Source of the DNA: Oxalobacter vibrioformis
GTDB taxonomy: Bacteria; Pseudomonadota; Gammaproteobacteria; Burkholderiales; Burkholderiaceae_D
Reading direction: 5' to 3'
Length of the DNA stretch: 64,000 nt
NCBI RefSeq assembly: GCF_027118995.1
Contig: NZ_CP098242.1
Location: forward strand, 1,837,001-1,901,000
In this document: in pieces, positions 1 through 8,796 of the stretch
Position numbering within the stretch: the first letter of the stretch is position 1
Layout of the letters: every line of letters starts with the position of its first letter
The notes under the pieces: model-generated
The model's database searches: none
Seen by the model: the letters and a program-made list of their open reading frames with translations, nothing else
What the model was told of the DNA's origin: nothing
Translations under genes and position numbers: made by a program

Positions 1-1446
1 CTGGATAAGGAAAGGCTGCTGGATGCTGGACTGCAGGTTTACCGCCATGCCGGCGGCGTCTTCCGGATCCCGAATGTCATTGACGATGATAATGAACTCA
101 TCTCCACCATGCCTGATGACGATGTCGGTTTTTCTGACAGCTGTTTTGATCCGGTTTGCCAGTTCGCGCAGCACTTCATCACCGATTTCATGGCCAAAGC
201 TGTCATTGATATCCTTGAAAAGATCCACATCAATAAACATGACCGCAAACCGGGTACCGCTTCGGGAAGCGATGGAAATGCCCTGGGTAATCAACTGGTC
301 AGTCAATGAACGGCTGTACAGACCGGTGAGGCTGTCATGGGATGCCAGATGTTCGATCAGTTCCTGTCTTGCCCTGGCTTTTCTGGCCAGTTGGAGCGCC
401 TTGAAGTGGTAAGTCAGTGCGGCAACGAGCAGGATAAAGAGCATGCCGCCAGCGGCAAGTGTGACAAAGAGAATCTGGCGTTTGGTACTTTTCTCGGCGG
501 TGGCGGGGCTTTCTATTGCGATCATCAGCTTTAAGTGATGATCCTTGAGTTCGGTCGAAAGCACATAGTAAGGTTTTTCACTTTCACCGAGTTTGTAGAT
601 GGGTGAACCGGAATCGCTATCCCATGGTTTGAGTTCCAATGTCTTGAATTCAGTCTGCTGATAACGTGTCTGCCGCTGTTTCTCGGAAAGTTTGCCGACT
701 TCCGCTCCAGGCAGCGCCATCATTTCGTATTCCGGATCAGCAGCCTGAATGATCACGCCGTATTCATCAATAAGAAGGCCATTGGTCTGGCTGATCCAGT
801 TATAGAGATAGGAAAGATCGATTTTGCCGGCGGCAACGCCAATAATCTCATTGCCAGCGCGTACCGGGGAAGAAAAGAAAAGGCCGGGAATATTGGTCCG
901 GCGCCCCATGGCATATTGCTGCCCGTTCTCCCCCCGCAGGGCAGCCTTGAAGTAATCCAGGTCACCATAATTCGTGCCGGAGAAACTTTCCGGCGTGTCC
1001 GCATTGCTGGAGGCAATGGCAATACCATCTTTTCTCATTGTCCACAGAACACTGATGACGCCGATATCTTTTACCGCTTCGGCCAGTTCGCGGCTGGCTT
1101 TTGCCACAGTCGGGTACTGGTGAAGATATTTGCTGCGGTTTTCATGCGGCATGCTGGTCAACTCGGGGCGGTGGTTGAACTCCCTGAGTGTCTGCTGTAT
1201 GTTTTCATCGCGGCTGATGATGGCCGGAAACGAATGTAAAAGGCTCATGGTCCGGTGCAGGCCTTCGTAAAGCTCACCAATGGCAATGCGTGCTCTTTTT
1301 TCCGTGACAGTGTAGGCCTGGTTGGTTTGCCATGAAACATAGGCATGGGCAATGAACCAGGAAGCCACCATGCATATCAATGACATCAACGCGGATGTGA
1401 TGATGAATGGACGGCTTGATAGTTGGTCGGAGTTGTCGTTTAACAT
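1..1446 (-). CDS. Membrane-bound diguanylate cyclase with dCACHE sensor, 3' end outside the window
   Basis: Read by translating the minus strand from an ATG at 1446; the frame stays open to base 1, so the last part of the GGDEF domain is missing. A membrane segment near residues 12-32 is followed by an extracytoplasmic dCACHE-like sensor (about 35-300), a second membrane segment near 322-342, and a GGDEF domain whose active-site loop reads HGGDEF, so it should make c-di-GMP. The Asp-rich metal motif (FIDVDLFKDIND) is present. It is a close paralogue of the next gene on the same strand, and the two have the same order of parts. An AAAGGC sits just before the start. The signal sensed is unknown. 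Confidence 0.9.
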   Translation of the reverse strand, partial: MLNDNSDQLSSRPFIITSALMSLICMVASWFIAHAYVSWQTNQAYTVTEKRARIAIGELYEGLHRTMSLLHSFPAIISRDENIQQTLREFNHRPELTSMPHENRSKYLHQYPTVAKASRELAEAVKDIGVISVLWTMRKDGIAIASSNADTPESFSGTNYGDLDYFKAALRGENGQQYAMGRRTNIPGLFFSSPVRAGNEIIGVAAGKIDLSYLYNWISQTNGLLIDEYGVIIQAADPEYEMMALPGAEVGKLSEKQRQTRYQQTEFKTLELKPWDSDSGSPIYKLGESEKPYYVLSTELKDHHLKLMIAIESPATAEKSTKRQILFVTLAAGGMLFILLVAALTYHFKALQLARKARARQELIEHLASHDSLTGLYSRSLTDQLITQGISIASRSGTRFAVMFIDVDLFKDINDSFGHEIGDEVLRELANRIKTAVRKTDIVIRHGGDEFIIIVNDIRDPEDAAGMAVNLQSSIQQPFLIQ

Positions 1447-1715
1447 TGCCTTTTGTGTATAAAGGTCCAGACCGGATTTAGATGCCGGATTTTGTGAATC
1501 CGGTGTTCTGGTGATACCAATCTTTCCCGGTCAGCTTCCCCATTGGATTACATGGGCATGACAAATTATTTTTTTGCTGGCAGGAATTACGCTATTTTAG
1601 ATGAAAATGCTGGAATTCAACACATTTTTGGTGCCTTCCGGAAACAAAAATGTGTTCTGATATCAGGAGCCGGGGCAACGTTTTTTTATTTGTGGCGCTT
1701 TATTTGTAAAAGTTG

Positions 1716-3350
1716 TTAATTTTCAATGGGTTGGGTTTTTGTACCCAGCGGCTGGCTTTTATCATAAAACGCATAATGCGCCCGTCCATTTTCCTTGACA
1801 TAGTACAGGGCGGTGTCAGCATGAAGTAAAAGGGGTTCCGGCGCATTGCCGTCATCCGGGTAAATGGCGATGCCTATGCTGGCGGTCAGGGACATTGCTT
1901 CGCCATTGACCATGATGGGTTGTCTGACCGATTGCAGGATGTGGGAAGCGATGTGGCCTGCGATGTCCGGTGATTCAATATTGCCTAAAATGACAATAAA
2001 CTCGTCTCCGCCATACCGGATGACATTATCGGATTTCCGAATGGCTCCCTGCAGACGGCGTGCCGTTTCTTTCAGGATTTCATCTCCCGCAGCATGACCG
2101 TAGTTATCATTGATATCCTTGAAAAAATCGAGGTCAACGAACATGACAGCAAAGTAAGAGCGGGTCTCTGATGCAGTTCGTATACCGTTTTCAATAATGG
2201 TTTCCGTCATGCCGCGGCGATAGACACCGGTAAGGACATCATGCATGGCCAGATGTTCCAGCATATCCTGATGTCTCTTGTTTTCTTTGACGAGCCCCGC
2301 ATTCTTCACCTGATAAATCATCGAGCTGGAAAACAGGATGATCAGTAGACCGGTAACCAGAAGTACGGCGAAAATAAGGCTGCGGTCTTCATTTTTCGAT
2401 CCCAGGAAGGGGGCTTCCATGGCAATCATCACCTTGAGCTGGCCATCCAGGAATTTTGCGGAAAGGATGTAAAACGGGTTTTCCGTTGTGCCAATCCGGA
2501 CAAATGGCGTTTCCACTGTGTCTTTCCAGGCGGAGATTGGCAGGGGATCAAAGCTTTTTTGCCGGTAGCGTGCCATCCGGTTTTCTTCACTGACGGACTG
2601 GATAGCGGCATCCGGCATCACCATCATTTCATACTGCGGGTCGCTGGCGGCAATGATGACGCCATAGGCATCAATCAGAAAGGCATTGGTCTGCTTCATG
2701 ATCGAATCCAGATAGTGTATGTCGATTTTGGCAACCACGACACCGATAATGCTGTCGCCATCCCAAACAGGAGCAGAAAAGTAAAGACCGGCGGTATGGC
2801 TGGTCCAGCCGACACCATACTGCAGTCCTTCCTTGCCCATCATGGCGGCATGGAAATACTCACGGCGGGAAAAATTCTCACCGACAAAACTTTCTTTTCC
2901 CCCCGCATTGCTTGCCGCTATCGTAATGCCATCCTGCGTCATTACCCATAGCGCACTGATGGCGGTGAGATCGTTGACGGCTGCGGCAAGGAAGCGGCTT
3001 GAGGGTGCGAAATAAGGATCTTTTTCATAGATGGTACGCCGTGCCTCGGATGACGTGAGGGCTTTATCCTGCCGGGCGTTGGCGTAATGGAGCATTCGCC
3101 GTATTTCGGAAACGCGGCTGACAATGCCGGGTACGGCATGCAGGATGCTGAAGGTTTTTTCCATCCCCGAACGGAGTTCGATAATGGCGTTATAGGTTTT
3201 TTTTTCGGTTTCGATAAAGGACTTGTCTGCCTGCAGGCTGACATAGGCATCTACGGCAAACCATGCCATAAACATCCACAGGAGCGACACCAGGCCCGTA
3301 CACAGGATGAAGGGACGAAAAGAGAGCGAGTGCTGTTTTGACTCAAACAT
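1716..3350 (-). CDS. Membrane-bound diguanylate cyclase with dCACHE sensor
   Basis: A 544-residue protein: cytoplasmic N-terminus, membrane helix, periplasmic dCACHE sensor (to about residue 310), second helix, then a C-terminal GGDEF domain with RYGGDEF and FVDLDFFKDIND, so it is expected to convert two GTP to c-di-GMP. I chose the ATG at 3350 (MFESKQHS) because it lines up with the start of the paralogue at 1446 and has GGGA upstream. A TTG start at 3374 would add eight residues. The roughly 270 bases between the two paralogues contain no gene I can see. A recent tandem duplication followed by divergence of the sensor is likely. Confidence 0.9.
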   Translation of the reverse strand: MFESKQHSLSFRPFILCTGLVSLLWMFMAWFAVDAYVSLQADKSFIETEKKTYNAIIELRSGMEKTFSILHAVPGIVSRVSEIRRMLHYANARQDKALTSSEARRTIYEKDPYFAPSSRFLAAAVNDLTAISALWVMTQDGITIAASNAGGKESFVGENFSRREYFHAAMMGKEGLQYGVGWTSHTAGLYFSAPVWDGDSIIGVVVAKIDIHYLDSIMKQTNAFLIDAYGVIIAASDPQYEMMVMPDAAIQSVSEENRMARYRQKSFDPLPISAWKDTVETPFVRIGTTENPFYILSAKFLDGQLKVMIAMEAPFLGSKNEDRSLIFAVLLVTGLLIILFSSSMIYQVKNAGLVKENKRHQDMLEHLAMHDVLTGVYRRGMTETIIENGIRTASETRSYFAVMFVDLDFFKDINDNYGHAAGDEILKETARRLQGAIRKSDNVIRYGGDEFIVILGNIESPDIAGHIASHILQSVRQPIMVNGEAMSLTASIGIAIYPDDGNAPEPLLLHADTALYYVKENGRAHYAFYDKSQPLGTKTQPIEN

Positions 3351-3507
3351 GACGTGTCCCGTTACCGTTGACAATAAGGGAGGAGCATGGCGTGCCGGGT
3401 GATGTCATACCAGGATGCCGACAGCGTTTTGCTGGCCTTTTTCCAGTATAAGCTATTTGCCTTGTATGAAAAACTGTCGGGCAACAGGCAGTAAAAACTC
3501 CCGGCAA

Positions 3508-3942
3508 TTATTCCGGCAGAAATTCTGAAAGTGATGTGGTCACGCGCTCTTTCACCGGGTCATTCAGGTTCAGCTCAGCTAGAATAAGCTGGAAATCTTC
3601 CAGCATGGCCCGGGCCATATCCGGGTTTGATTTCATGAAGTACCGCAGTATGAGCGTCTGGATTACCGTGTCTGCCATGATTTCATTTGAAATGATGCGA
3701 AAGGGATTGTTTTCCTCACTCATTTTCGGCAGGCCATCCAGGGTTTTGGTGATATCCTCCTTGACTTCAGGCTGGATATCAAGCATGTCGGACAGTGTGT
3801 CAAATTCCTGCAACATGGCCTGGATGGCGCCAGGAAATTTCTTGTTCAGATAACTCAGAATCAGTGTCTGTTTCAGACTGGCTGACAGCATGGATGCCCA
3901 GACCGGCATCAGCGTATCATCCGCTTTTTCTTTTTCACTCAT
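3508..3942 (-). CDS. Small helical protein of unknown function with an internal duplication
   Basis: A 144-residue protein without a family I recognise and without signal peptide or membrane segment. It is built of two repeats of about 50 residues: one begins QTLILSYLNKKFPGAIQAML and the other QTLILRYFMKSNPDMARAML, and both end in a short helix before LP. The ATG at 3942 follows a strong AGGAGAGG site, so I prefer it to the longer frame starting at 3993. It opens a run of minus-strand genes for small proteins of unknown function reaching to 7.2 kb. It is probably cytoplasmic; nothing else can be said about its role. Confidence 0.8.
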   Translation of the reverse strand: MSEKEKADDTLMPVWASMLSASLKQTLILSYLNKKFPGAIQAMLQEFDTLSDMLDIQPEVKEDITKTLDGLPKMSEENNPFRIISNEIMADTVIQTLILRYFMKSNPDMARAMLEDFQLILAELNLNDPVKERVTTSLSEFLPE

Positions 3943-4016
3943 GAACCTCTCCTCTTGTGGGCCTGCAATCGGGCAGATATCGCAATATAGCATGAAGCCA
4001 CCGGGCTTTATTCATG

Positions 4017-4049
4017 AAAAAGCCCTGAAAAAAATGCTTTTTCAGGGCT
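4017..4049 (-). terminator. Rho-independent terminator after the NlpE-like lipoprotein gene
   Basis: Twelve-base arms AGCCCTGAAAAA (4021-4032) and TTTTTCAGGGCT (4038-4049) around a 5-base loop. On the minus strand the stem is followed by a T run, 25 bases past the stop at 4074. Confidence 0.85.
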
Positions 4050-4073
4050 GTCAGATCAGGTTGCCAGTGGGTA

Positions 4074-4469
4074 CTACATGCCCTCCTTCTGGAAGACAAG
4101 CCCTTCTTGTGGCCCTTTGCTGAGAAGCTTCAGGTGATTTTCTCCCACAAAAAAAACGAGTGGTATTTCGGCGGCATGATCAAGGATGATCCGGCTGCCG
4201 GAATCATCCCATCGAAAATTGCCGGTGACTTTGGCGCCTGTACCGGTGGTATAGCTGTACCTGCCTTCTGCCCTGATTTCAATTTCACTTAAGCCGTTTG
4301 CCGGAATCAGGGCATGCGGGCGATAGGTTCCCTCGTAGTCAAGTGCATTACGCGCGTTATGAATATCCGGAACGGCAGCAGGCGCGACAGGGCTGGTTTC
4401 TGGCGTGGCACTGCAGGCGGCAAAGACAAAGACACTCAGGAAAAAACAAAAAAAGATGCTTTTTTTCAT
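4074..4469 (-). CDS. NlpE-like lipoprotein
   Basis: A 131-residue protein with a lipoprotein signal peptide: basic start (MKK), hydrophobic core and a lipobox FAAC with the lipidated Cys at residue 19. The mature part resembles the NlpE N-terminal beta-barrel domain (GTYRPHALIPA, then a GxFxW strand and FVGENHLKLL near the end) but lacks the CxxC that many NlpE proteins carry. It should be anchored in the outer or inner membrane facing the periplasm, perhaps in envelope stress or metal response. The start at 4469 has a perfect AGGAGG; the longer frame to 4796 overlaps the next gene and is rejected. It ends in a clear terminator. Confidence 0.85.
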   Translation of the reverse strand: MKKSIFFCFFLSVFVFAACSATPETSPVAPAAVPDIHNARNALDYEGTYRPHALIPANGLSEIEIRAEGRYSYTTGTGAKVTGNFRWDDSGSRIILDHAAEIPLVFFVGENHLKLLSKGPQEGLVFQKEGM

Positions 4470-4527
4470 ATTGGACCTCCTTTTTCGGAAATTATAGCGT
4501 GGAGGGAAAAAGCTGGTTTGATATCGA

Positions 4528-5304
4528 TTACATAGGGTGCTGCCGGTTTTCCGGGGTTTCTTTTTCTGTAACCATCTTTTTTTTCCGTCTTTGCCAGGAC
4601 AATTGCCGGATCGTTCCAAGATAGCCACTATAACTGCGGAGAAGGGCGCAAAGAACCAGGGTGAAGAAGGCGCCGAGTGCCGAGCGGGTAATCGTACGGG
4701 ATAGTGTCTCAGACATCTGACGGGCATTTTCCAGTATGTCATCAATTTCAAGCTGGGCTGCACGCAGGCGGCCTTCCGCTTCTCCCAGCACATCACAGGC
4801 CAGATTGGTAGCCTGCTGATGCTCTGCCAAAAGGCGAATCAGATTAACCCGTGCTTCATCTCCGTTCATCCGGGTATTTTTCATCAGCCCGCGAATGGCA
4901 TGTTCCTGATCGATGTCTTCCGTGATGGCACTCATACGCTGGTCCAGGCGATCAATCAGATCAGAGAGGATGCTCGCATAGTTATCCGGGTGAAGGCGCA
5001 GCGTTTGCAGTGAACGGACGGCATCATCACGGGCATTTGCCATTTGTGACGGGATAAATTCCGGTTGCATGACCGCAATAAAGCCGCCAAGCGCAAAGCT
5101 TGCCAGCAGCGCGATGACAGACCACAGATCCGGGCCGGCTGTAATCGTCAGGCTGCCATCCGGATCAGGCAGCATCCTGTCCATCGCCATCCCCAGTACC
5201 GAAAACAGTATGGATGTTGCCAGCACAGTGGTAACACCGCCCAGTACGCTGCTCCATGATACTTTGGACATGACGAATGCTTCTGTTGCCTTCATTTCCG
5301 GCAT
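4528..5304 (-). CDS. Membrane protein of unknown function
   Basis: A 258-residue protein with two hydrophobic segments near the N-terminus (about 19-40 and 58-78), a long charged helical region that could form a coiled coil (80-210), and a hydrophobic segment near residues 212-232 followed by a very basic tail. I do not recognise the family. A membrane-anchored coiled-coil scaffold would fit. The start at 5304 has AAGGAA at suitable spacing; Met12 is an alternative. It lies upstream of, and on the same strand as, the lipoprotein gene. Confidence 0.75.
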   Translation of the reverse strand: MPEMKATEAFVMSKVSWSSVLGGVTTVLATSILFSVLGMAMDRMLPDPDGSLTITAGPDLWSVIALLASFALGGFIAVMQPEFIPSQMANARDDAVRSLQTLRLHPDNYASILSDLIDRLDQRMSAITEDIDQEHAIRGLMKNTRMNGDEARVNLIRLLAEHQQATNLACDVLGEAEGRLRAAQLEIDDILENARQMSETLSRTITRSALGAFFTLVLCALLRSYSGYLGTIRQLSWQRRKKKMVTEKETPENRQHPM

Positions 5305-5434
5305 GATGCGTTTCCTTTTTGCGCTGCCTCTCCCTCAGGTTAAGACAGGAGAGCAGGGGAAAAGGGATTGATTTGTCACAACAGAAAGCCGGATGGCGCT
5401 GCTGTTATGCAAACAGTGACAACAGGAAAAGAAA

Positions 5435-5467
5435 TAAAACGACGGCCATCTTCAATGCAAGGCCGTC
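5435..5467 (-). terminator. Rho-independent terminator
   Basis: GACGGCC (5441-5447) pairs with GGCCGTC (5461-5467). On the minus strand the stem is followed by GTTTTATTT. It lies 30 bases past the stop of the gene at 5497-5934. Confidence 0.7.
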
Positions 5468-5496
5468 TGTCACGCGGGAGGAAATGTCAGGGATCG

Positions 5497-5934
5497 TTAC
5501 TGCTCAAGGGCAAACTGGGAGTTTTCGTGCAGGAGCTTTTCGACTTCCTGATAGACTTCGCGCAGGCTTAATTTGGTGACAAGCCAACGCCCGGTCGGCA
5601 CGGGAAAGTAATTAATGCTGCGCCACGTGATGTGCCCGAGCCGCAGATTCAGGGTCATGATATCCTGGCCGTCACCATCCACATTGAAGTAAGCGATCCA
5701 GCGTGACTGGCCGCGCTGGATGGCCTCACGGATGCTTTCCCTGATTTTGTCTTCCATTTCATAACAGGTGGTCCGGTCCAGCGGCATGGATACGGGAACG
5801 GAAAAGGATTCGCTGTTGAATGTTCCCGGGTTGAACTCATAGACAGCGTCCTGACCGGTCAGGTAGGTTTTCCACAAATCCACGGCCTTGTCGGTCAGCC
5901 GGTCCCGCATCAGCAGGGTTTCCAGGTCACTCAT
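5497..5934 (-). CDS. Protein of unknown function, 145 residues
   Basis: Soluble, no signal peptide, no family recognised. The middle and C-terminus look like an alpha/beta fold: predicted strands around WIAYFNVDGDGQD and IMTLNLRLGHITW, ending in a charged helix. The ATG at 5934 has AAGGAG eight bases upstream. The gene is followed by a clear terminator, so it is probably the end of its own transcript. Confidence 0.75.
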   Translation of the reverse strand: MSDLETLLMRDRLTDKAVDLWKTYLTGQDAVYEFNPGTFNSESFSVPVSMPLDRTTCYEMEDKIRESIREAIQRGQSRWIAYFNVDGDGQDIMTLNLRLGHITWRSINYFPVPTGRWLVTKLSLREVYQEVEKLLHENSQFALEQ

Positions 5935-6057
5935 GCTTTGCTCCTTTCAGCAGTGTCGAGGTTGGAAGATACAACCAGCCAAAAGCATCAGGCTTAAATG
6001 TAGCATGACCGGAAGAGGCGGGACAACCATGTGGGCCCTGCATTTGTGCTTTGGCGG

Positions 6058-6675
6058 TTATTTTTTCTTTTTGGCGGCCGTTTCCGGCAGGCGGACTTCC
6101 GCTTTCATTTCAAGCTGTTTTCCTTTTCGGGTATAAACAGAAAAGGGAATATCCTTGCCGGGCAGGATTTCAGCATCAATCTGCCGGGTGTCCACGACAA
6201 CCCAGAACGGAGCATCCGTGCCGTCATCAAAAACGAAGTCAAGGCTGCCGTCATGCTGTTCGCTTGGCTCGATCAGTATTTTTTTTCCCGTTTTCATCTC
6301 AGGAAGATAGGATGGTTCGGCTGAGGGCGGAACGAGCATGCGAATGGCTCCCTCATGGAGGCTGACAAAAACATAGCCGTTTTCAGCGAGTCCGGATTCC
6401 CAGAAACTGGTCTGACTGATTTCCCTGCCATCATTGTCAATCGTGATGGCTTCGCTTTCGCCCATGGCTTCCATAAAGGCGTCGGCTGCTTCGCTGGCGA
6501 TCGCTTCAGCCGCATTGAGCTGTTTTTCGGAAAGATTTTCCGGATGGTCCAGGCACTCCACGTCGAGGGCATCATCATCATCATCCGCTTCGCTGAAGGC
6601 AAATACCCAGCCATCATGGCTTGTGGCGGTGGCGGCATTCAGATCAATTGTCCATTGTCTTTTTTTCTTGTTCAT
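6058..6675 (-). CDS. Acidic protein of unknown function, 205 residues
   Basis: It starts MNKKKRQWTIDLNAATATSH, contains a striking acidic cluster (EADDDDDALDVE, about residues 29-40), and ends in a lysine tail (AAKKKK). No signal peptide and no family recognised. The C-terminal half looks beta-rich. I prefer the ATG at 6675 to the longer frame from 6723 because the encoded N-terminus is more protein-like, though neither start has a good ribosome site. It probably belongs with the neighbouring small proteins of unknown function, but no functional link can be shown. Confidence 0.7.
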   Translation of the reverse strand: MNKKKRQWTIDLNAATATSHDGWVFAFSEADDDDDALDVECLDHPENLSEKQLNAAEAIASEAADAFMEAMGESEAITIDNDGREISQTSFWESGLAENGYVFVSLHEGAIRMLVPPSAEPSYLPEMKTGKKILIEPSEQHDGSLDFVFDDGTDAPFWVVVDTRQIDAEILPGKDIPFSVYTRKGKQLEMKAEVRLPETAAKKKK

Positions 6676-6750
6676 GTGCGAAGTACTTTCAGTTAATCCA
6701 GAGTATTGCCCATTGTGCAGCAAAAGCTGCCGTGTTACCAGATACCGGCT

Positions 6751-7029
6751 TTACTCCCAGGCATTTTCTGGTGTGACCGGGTGAGGCACCGTGATGATCA
6801 TTTCTCCTTTCCTGGTTTTTCGCACTTTCGGATTCCATTTTGATCCGATTTTCCCCTGAAGTGTGTTGAAACGGACGACAACTTCGAGTTCGTCCGCTAT
6901 CCGGGGATCAAGCAAAAAAACAAAGATTTTGTTTTTGTCAGACCAGCCCTGCATGACGCGTATGCTATCAATCCGGACGGTGACGGATTCATTGGGATAG
7001 TCGGTGGTCAGAATGGTGTATTCATTCAT
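6751..7029 (-). CDS. Small protein of unknown function, 92 residues
   Basis: It starts MNEYTILTTDYPNESVTVRI. Short beta-rich protein without signal peptide; no family recognised. The start at 7029 is preceded by GGAG inside the end of the upstream 67-residue gene, whose stop codon (7022-7024) lies just inside this one, so the two are translationally coupled. The longer frame up to 7152 is an artefact of reading into the upstream gene. Confidence 0.7.
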   Translation of the reverse strand: MNEYTILTTDYPNESVTVRIDSIRVMQGWSDKNKIFVFLLDPRIADELEVVVRFNTLQGKIGSKWNPKVRKTRKGEMIITVPHPVTPENAWE

Positions 7030-7225
7030 GTACGGCTTCTCCGGCGATGGCCGCACGCACACTGTTTCCTTCTTCGCCAAGCGGTTTTTCTTTCCGGCAG
7101 GTGGTGACATACCAGTTTTCGGCGCGTCCGGTGGTAAATTGCCAGTCGTCATATCGTGCTGTTTCGCGGATGATCAGAAGCAGGGCGCTGCTGATAAGGA
7201 TGTTGCCCAATACCATGAATCGCAT
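7022..7225 (-). CDS. Small single-span membrane protein, 67 residues
   Basis: It starts MRFMVLGNILISSALLLIIR: a hydrophobic helix (residues 3-19) and then a polar tail with one Cys. An excellent GGAGG lies four bases before the ATG at 7225. It overlaps the next gene (6751-7029) by eight bases, which argues that both are real and co-translated. No family recognised; probably an inner-membrane protein or one with an uncleaved signal anchor. Confidence 0.7.
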   Translation of the reverse strand: MRFMVLGNILISSALLLIIRETARYDDWQFTTGRAENWYVTTCRKEKPLGEEGNSVRAAIAGEAVHE

Positions 7226-7360
7226 AATGCCTCCAGGCCAATACCGGAAAATACTTTATTATGAAGTGTTGCCCATTTGCGGTTTTCCGGGGTTTCTCCC
7301 CTTGGAATCGTGGTGTTGTCATGGCAGAATCAGGATATATTCACTGTCACCACACATACA

Positions 7361-7759
7361 ATGAAAACGAAAATCGGATACAAACAACTGCTAAAAGAAG
7401 CGGAAAAAAACATCACGACCCTGGAGGTCGAAGAGGCGCTTGCCCTGTTTAAGGAAGGAAAAGCCAAATTCATGGATTTACGGGATATCCGCGAGATTGA
7501 GCGTGATGGTTATATTTCGGGATCATTTCACTGTCCGCGCGGCATGCTTGAGTTCTGGGTTGACCAGGAAAGCCCTTACCACAAGCCGATTTTTTCCGAG
7601 CCGCACTATTTTGTTTTTTATTGCGCAGGCGGCTGGCGTTCTGCACTGGCAACCCAGACCGCACAGATGATGGGGCTTTCACCGGTTGCCCATATCCGGG
7701 GCGGCTTCAGGGCCTGGCGGGAAAAAGAATGCCCCATCGATGGGTACAAACAGAAGTAG
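7361..7759 (+). CDS. Rhodanese-domain sulfurtransferase
   Basis: A 132-residue single-domain rhodanese. The N-terminal alpha/beta part has the conserved MDLRDIREIERDGYISGSFH, and the active-site loop FYCAGGWRS carries the cysteine that would hold a persulfide. The C-terminus has the usual RGGFRAWRE. It is cytoplasmic. I chose the ATG at 7361 because the upstream frame begins only with a TTG and has no rhodanese similarity; no strong ribosome site is seen. It lies a few kilobases from the sulfur-responsive operon at 11.6-13.1 kb but is not part of it. Confidence 0.9.
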   Translation: MKTKIGYKQLLKEAEKNITTLEVEEALALFKEGKAKFMDLRDIREIERDGYISGSFHCPRGMLEFWVDQESPYHKPIFSEPHYFVFYCAGGWRSALATQTAQMMGLSPVAHIRGGFRAWREKECPIDGYKQK

Positions 7760-7765
7760 GCTGCC

Positions 7766-8029
7766 TTAAAGTGCCGTAATCAGGGTAACCATACCCAGAA
7801 GAATGCCGGGTACGTTGGCGACGATTATCGGCTAGTCCCGTTTTTCCTTCATGCATCCGTAAGCCGCCCAGAGCGTGCAGTTGATTGTGGTTGCCAGCGG
7901 CAGGATGACCGACCCTTTTGTGCCGTTCAGGTTGAGATGGATCTGATCCATGCAGGAGGAGTACATCACAACGGTCATGGCCGTTGCCATCCAGCCAAGG
8001 ATCGTGATGAATTTGTTGCCTGCTTTCAT
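7766..8029 (-). pseudogene. SemiSWEET (MtN3/PQ-loop) sugar transporter, interrupted by an in-frame TAG
   Basis: The ATG at 8029 has AAAGGAG upstream. Sixty-five codons encode a typical SemiSWEET protein (GWMATAMTVVMYSSCMDQI, then GSVILPLATTINCTLWAAYG) ending EKRD. The next codon is TAG (7832-7834), and reading on in the same frame gives PIIVANVPGILLGMVTLITAL and a TAA at 7766. That is the third helix expected for the family, where a Trp (TGG) normally precedes Pro. One G-to-A change would create this stop. Without the last helix the protein should not fold as a transporter, unless the amber codon is read through. Confidence 0.85.
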
Positions 8030-8159
8030 GACATGCTCCTTTGCGGTCATTTTCGACCATGGCAAGTGAAATGATGCAGGCATTATGGTGCGGATTTTTC
8101 GGGCAGAACCAGTGAGGGTTGTACCAGTGATTGCCAGGAATTTCCGCTCAGGGCTTTCT

Positions 8160-8699
8160 TCAGAGCTTGCGCAGTTGGATGCCGGCCATGATCTGGAAAA
8201 TGCCGTAAACCAGCACCATGGCACCGATCCAGATGGTCGTGATGATCATGCCGGTGAGCGGCTGGGCGATCAGCATGGCACCCAGCACGATGGCCAGCAC
8301 ACCGCTGACAATCAGCATCCATTCCCCTTCAAGGCGTTTTCGTGCCTGGATGGCAAAAACGATGCGGTAAATACCGGCAATAATCAGCCACACCGCAAAA
8401 AATATCAATAGCATGCTGGCAACCGCCTCGGGGTTCATGATGGTGACGAGCCCGAAAAGAATGGAGCACACCGCGTAAAAAAGCAGCCATCCTTTTGACA
8501 GGGAAATATTTTTTGAAAAGGCGGCAATCAGGGAGGCTACGCCTTCACCCAGCGCCAGGATGCCAATCACCCAGGCCATGGCAACGGCAGCTCCAAGCGG
8601 TGAAGCCAGTGCCACAATACCAAAAAAAATGGCTGCTATTCCATAGACGACCAGCAGCCACCAGCTGCGTGAAATGGGTGACATTTCCAGTGTGCTCAT
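8160..8699 (-). CDS. HdeD family membrane protein (DUF308)
   Basis: A 179-residue protein with six hydrophobic segments arranged as three pairs, the DUF308/HdeD pattern (WWLLVVYGIAAIFFGIVAL near the start, then WLLFYAVCSILFGLVTIMNP and WMLIVSGVLAIVLGAMLI). HdeD is associated with acid resistance in Escherichia coli; the molecular activity is not known. It is an inner-membrane protein. It stands alone on the minus strand between the broken SemiSWEET gene and the QseBC operon. The start has GAGAAAAG upstream. Confidence 0.9.
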   Translation of the reverse strand: MSTLEMSPISRSWWLLVVYGIAAIFFGIVALASPLGAAVAMAWVIGILALGEGVASLIAAFSKNISLSKGWLLFYAVCSILFGLVTIMNPEAVASMLLIFFAVWLIIAGIYRIVFAIQARKRLEGEWMLIVSGVLAIVLGAMLIAQPLTGMIITTIWIGAMVLVYGIFQIMAGIQLRKL

Positions 8700-8796
8700 G
8701 ATCTTTTCTCATTGCATCCGGTAGTGGACTCAAGAATGAGGATAGGCGTTAATGGAAAAGCAGGTGCTGATATAGGGCAATGATGGTGTCAGGTGG

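Noticed and set aside
4470-4796. N-terminal extension of the lipoprotein frame
   Set aside because: It overlaps the upstream membrane protein gene, and the signal peptide with AGGAGG clearly starts at 4469.
7707-8060. 117-codon minus-strand frame over the SemiSWEET locus
   Set aside because: It is out of frame with the recognisable SemiSWEET sequence and has no protein-like composition.
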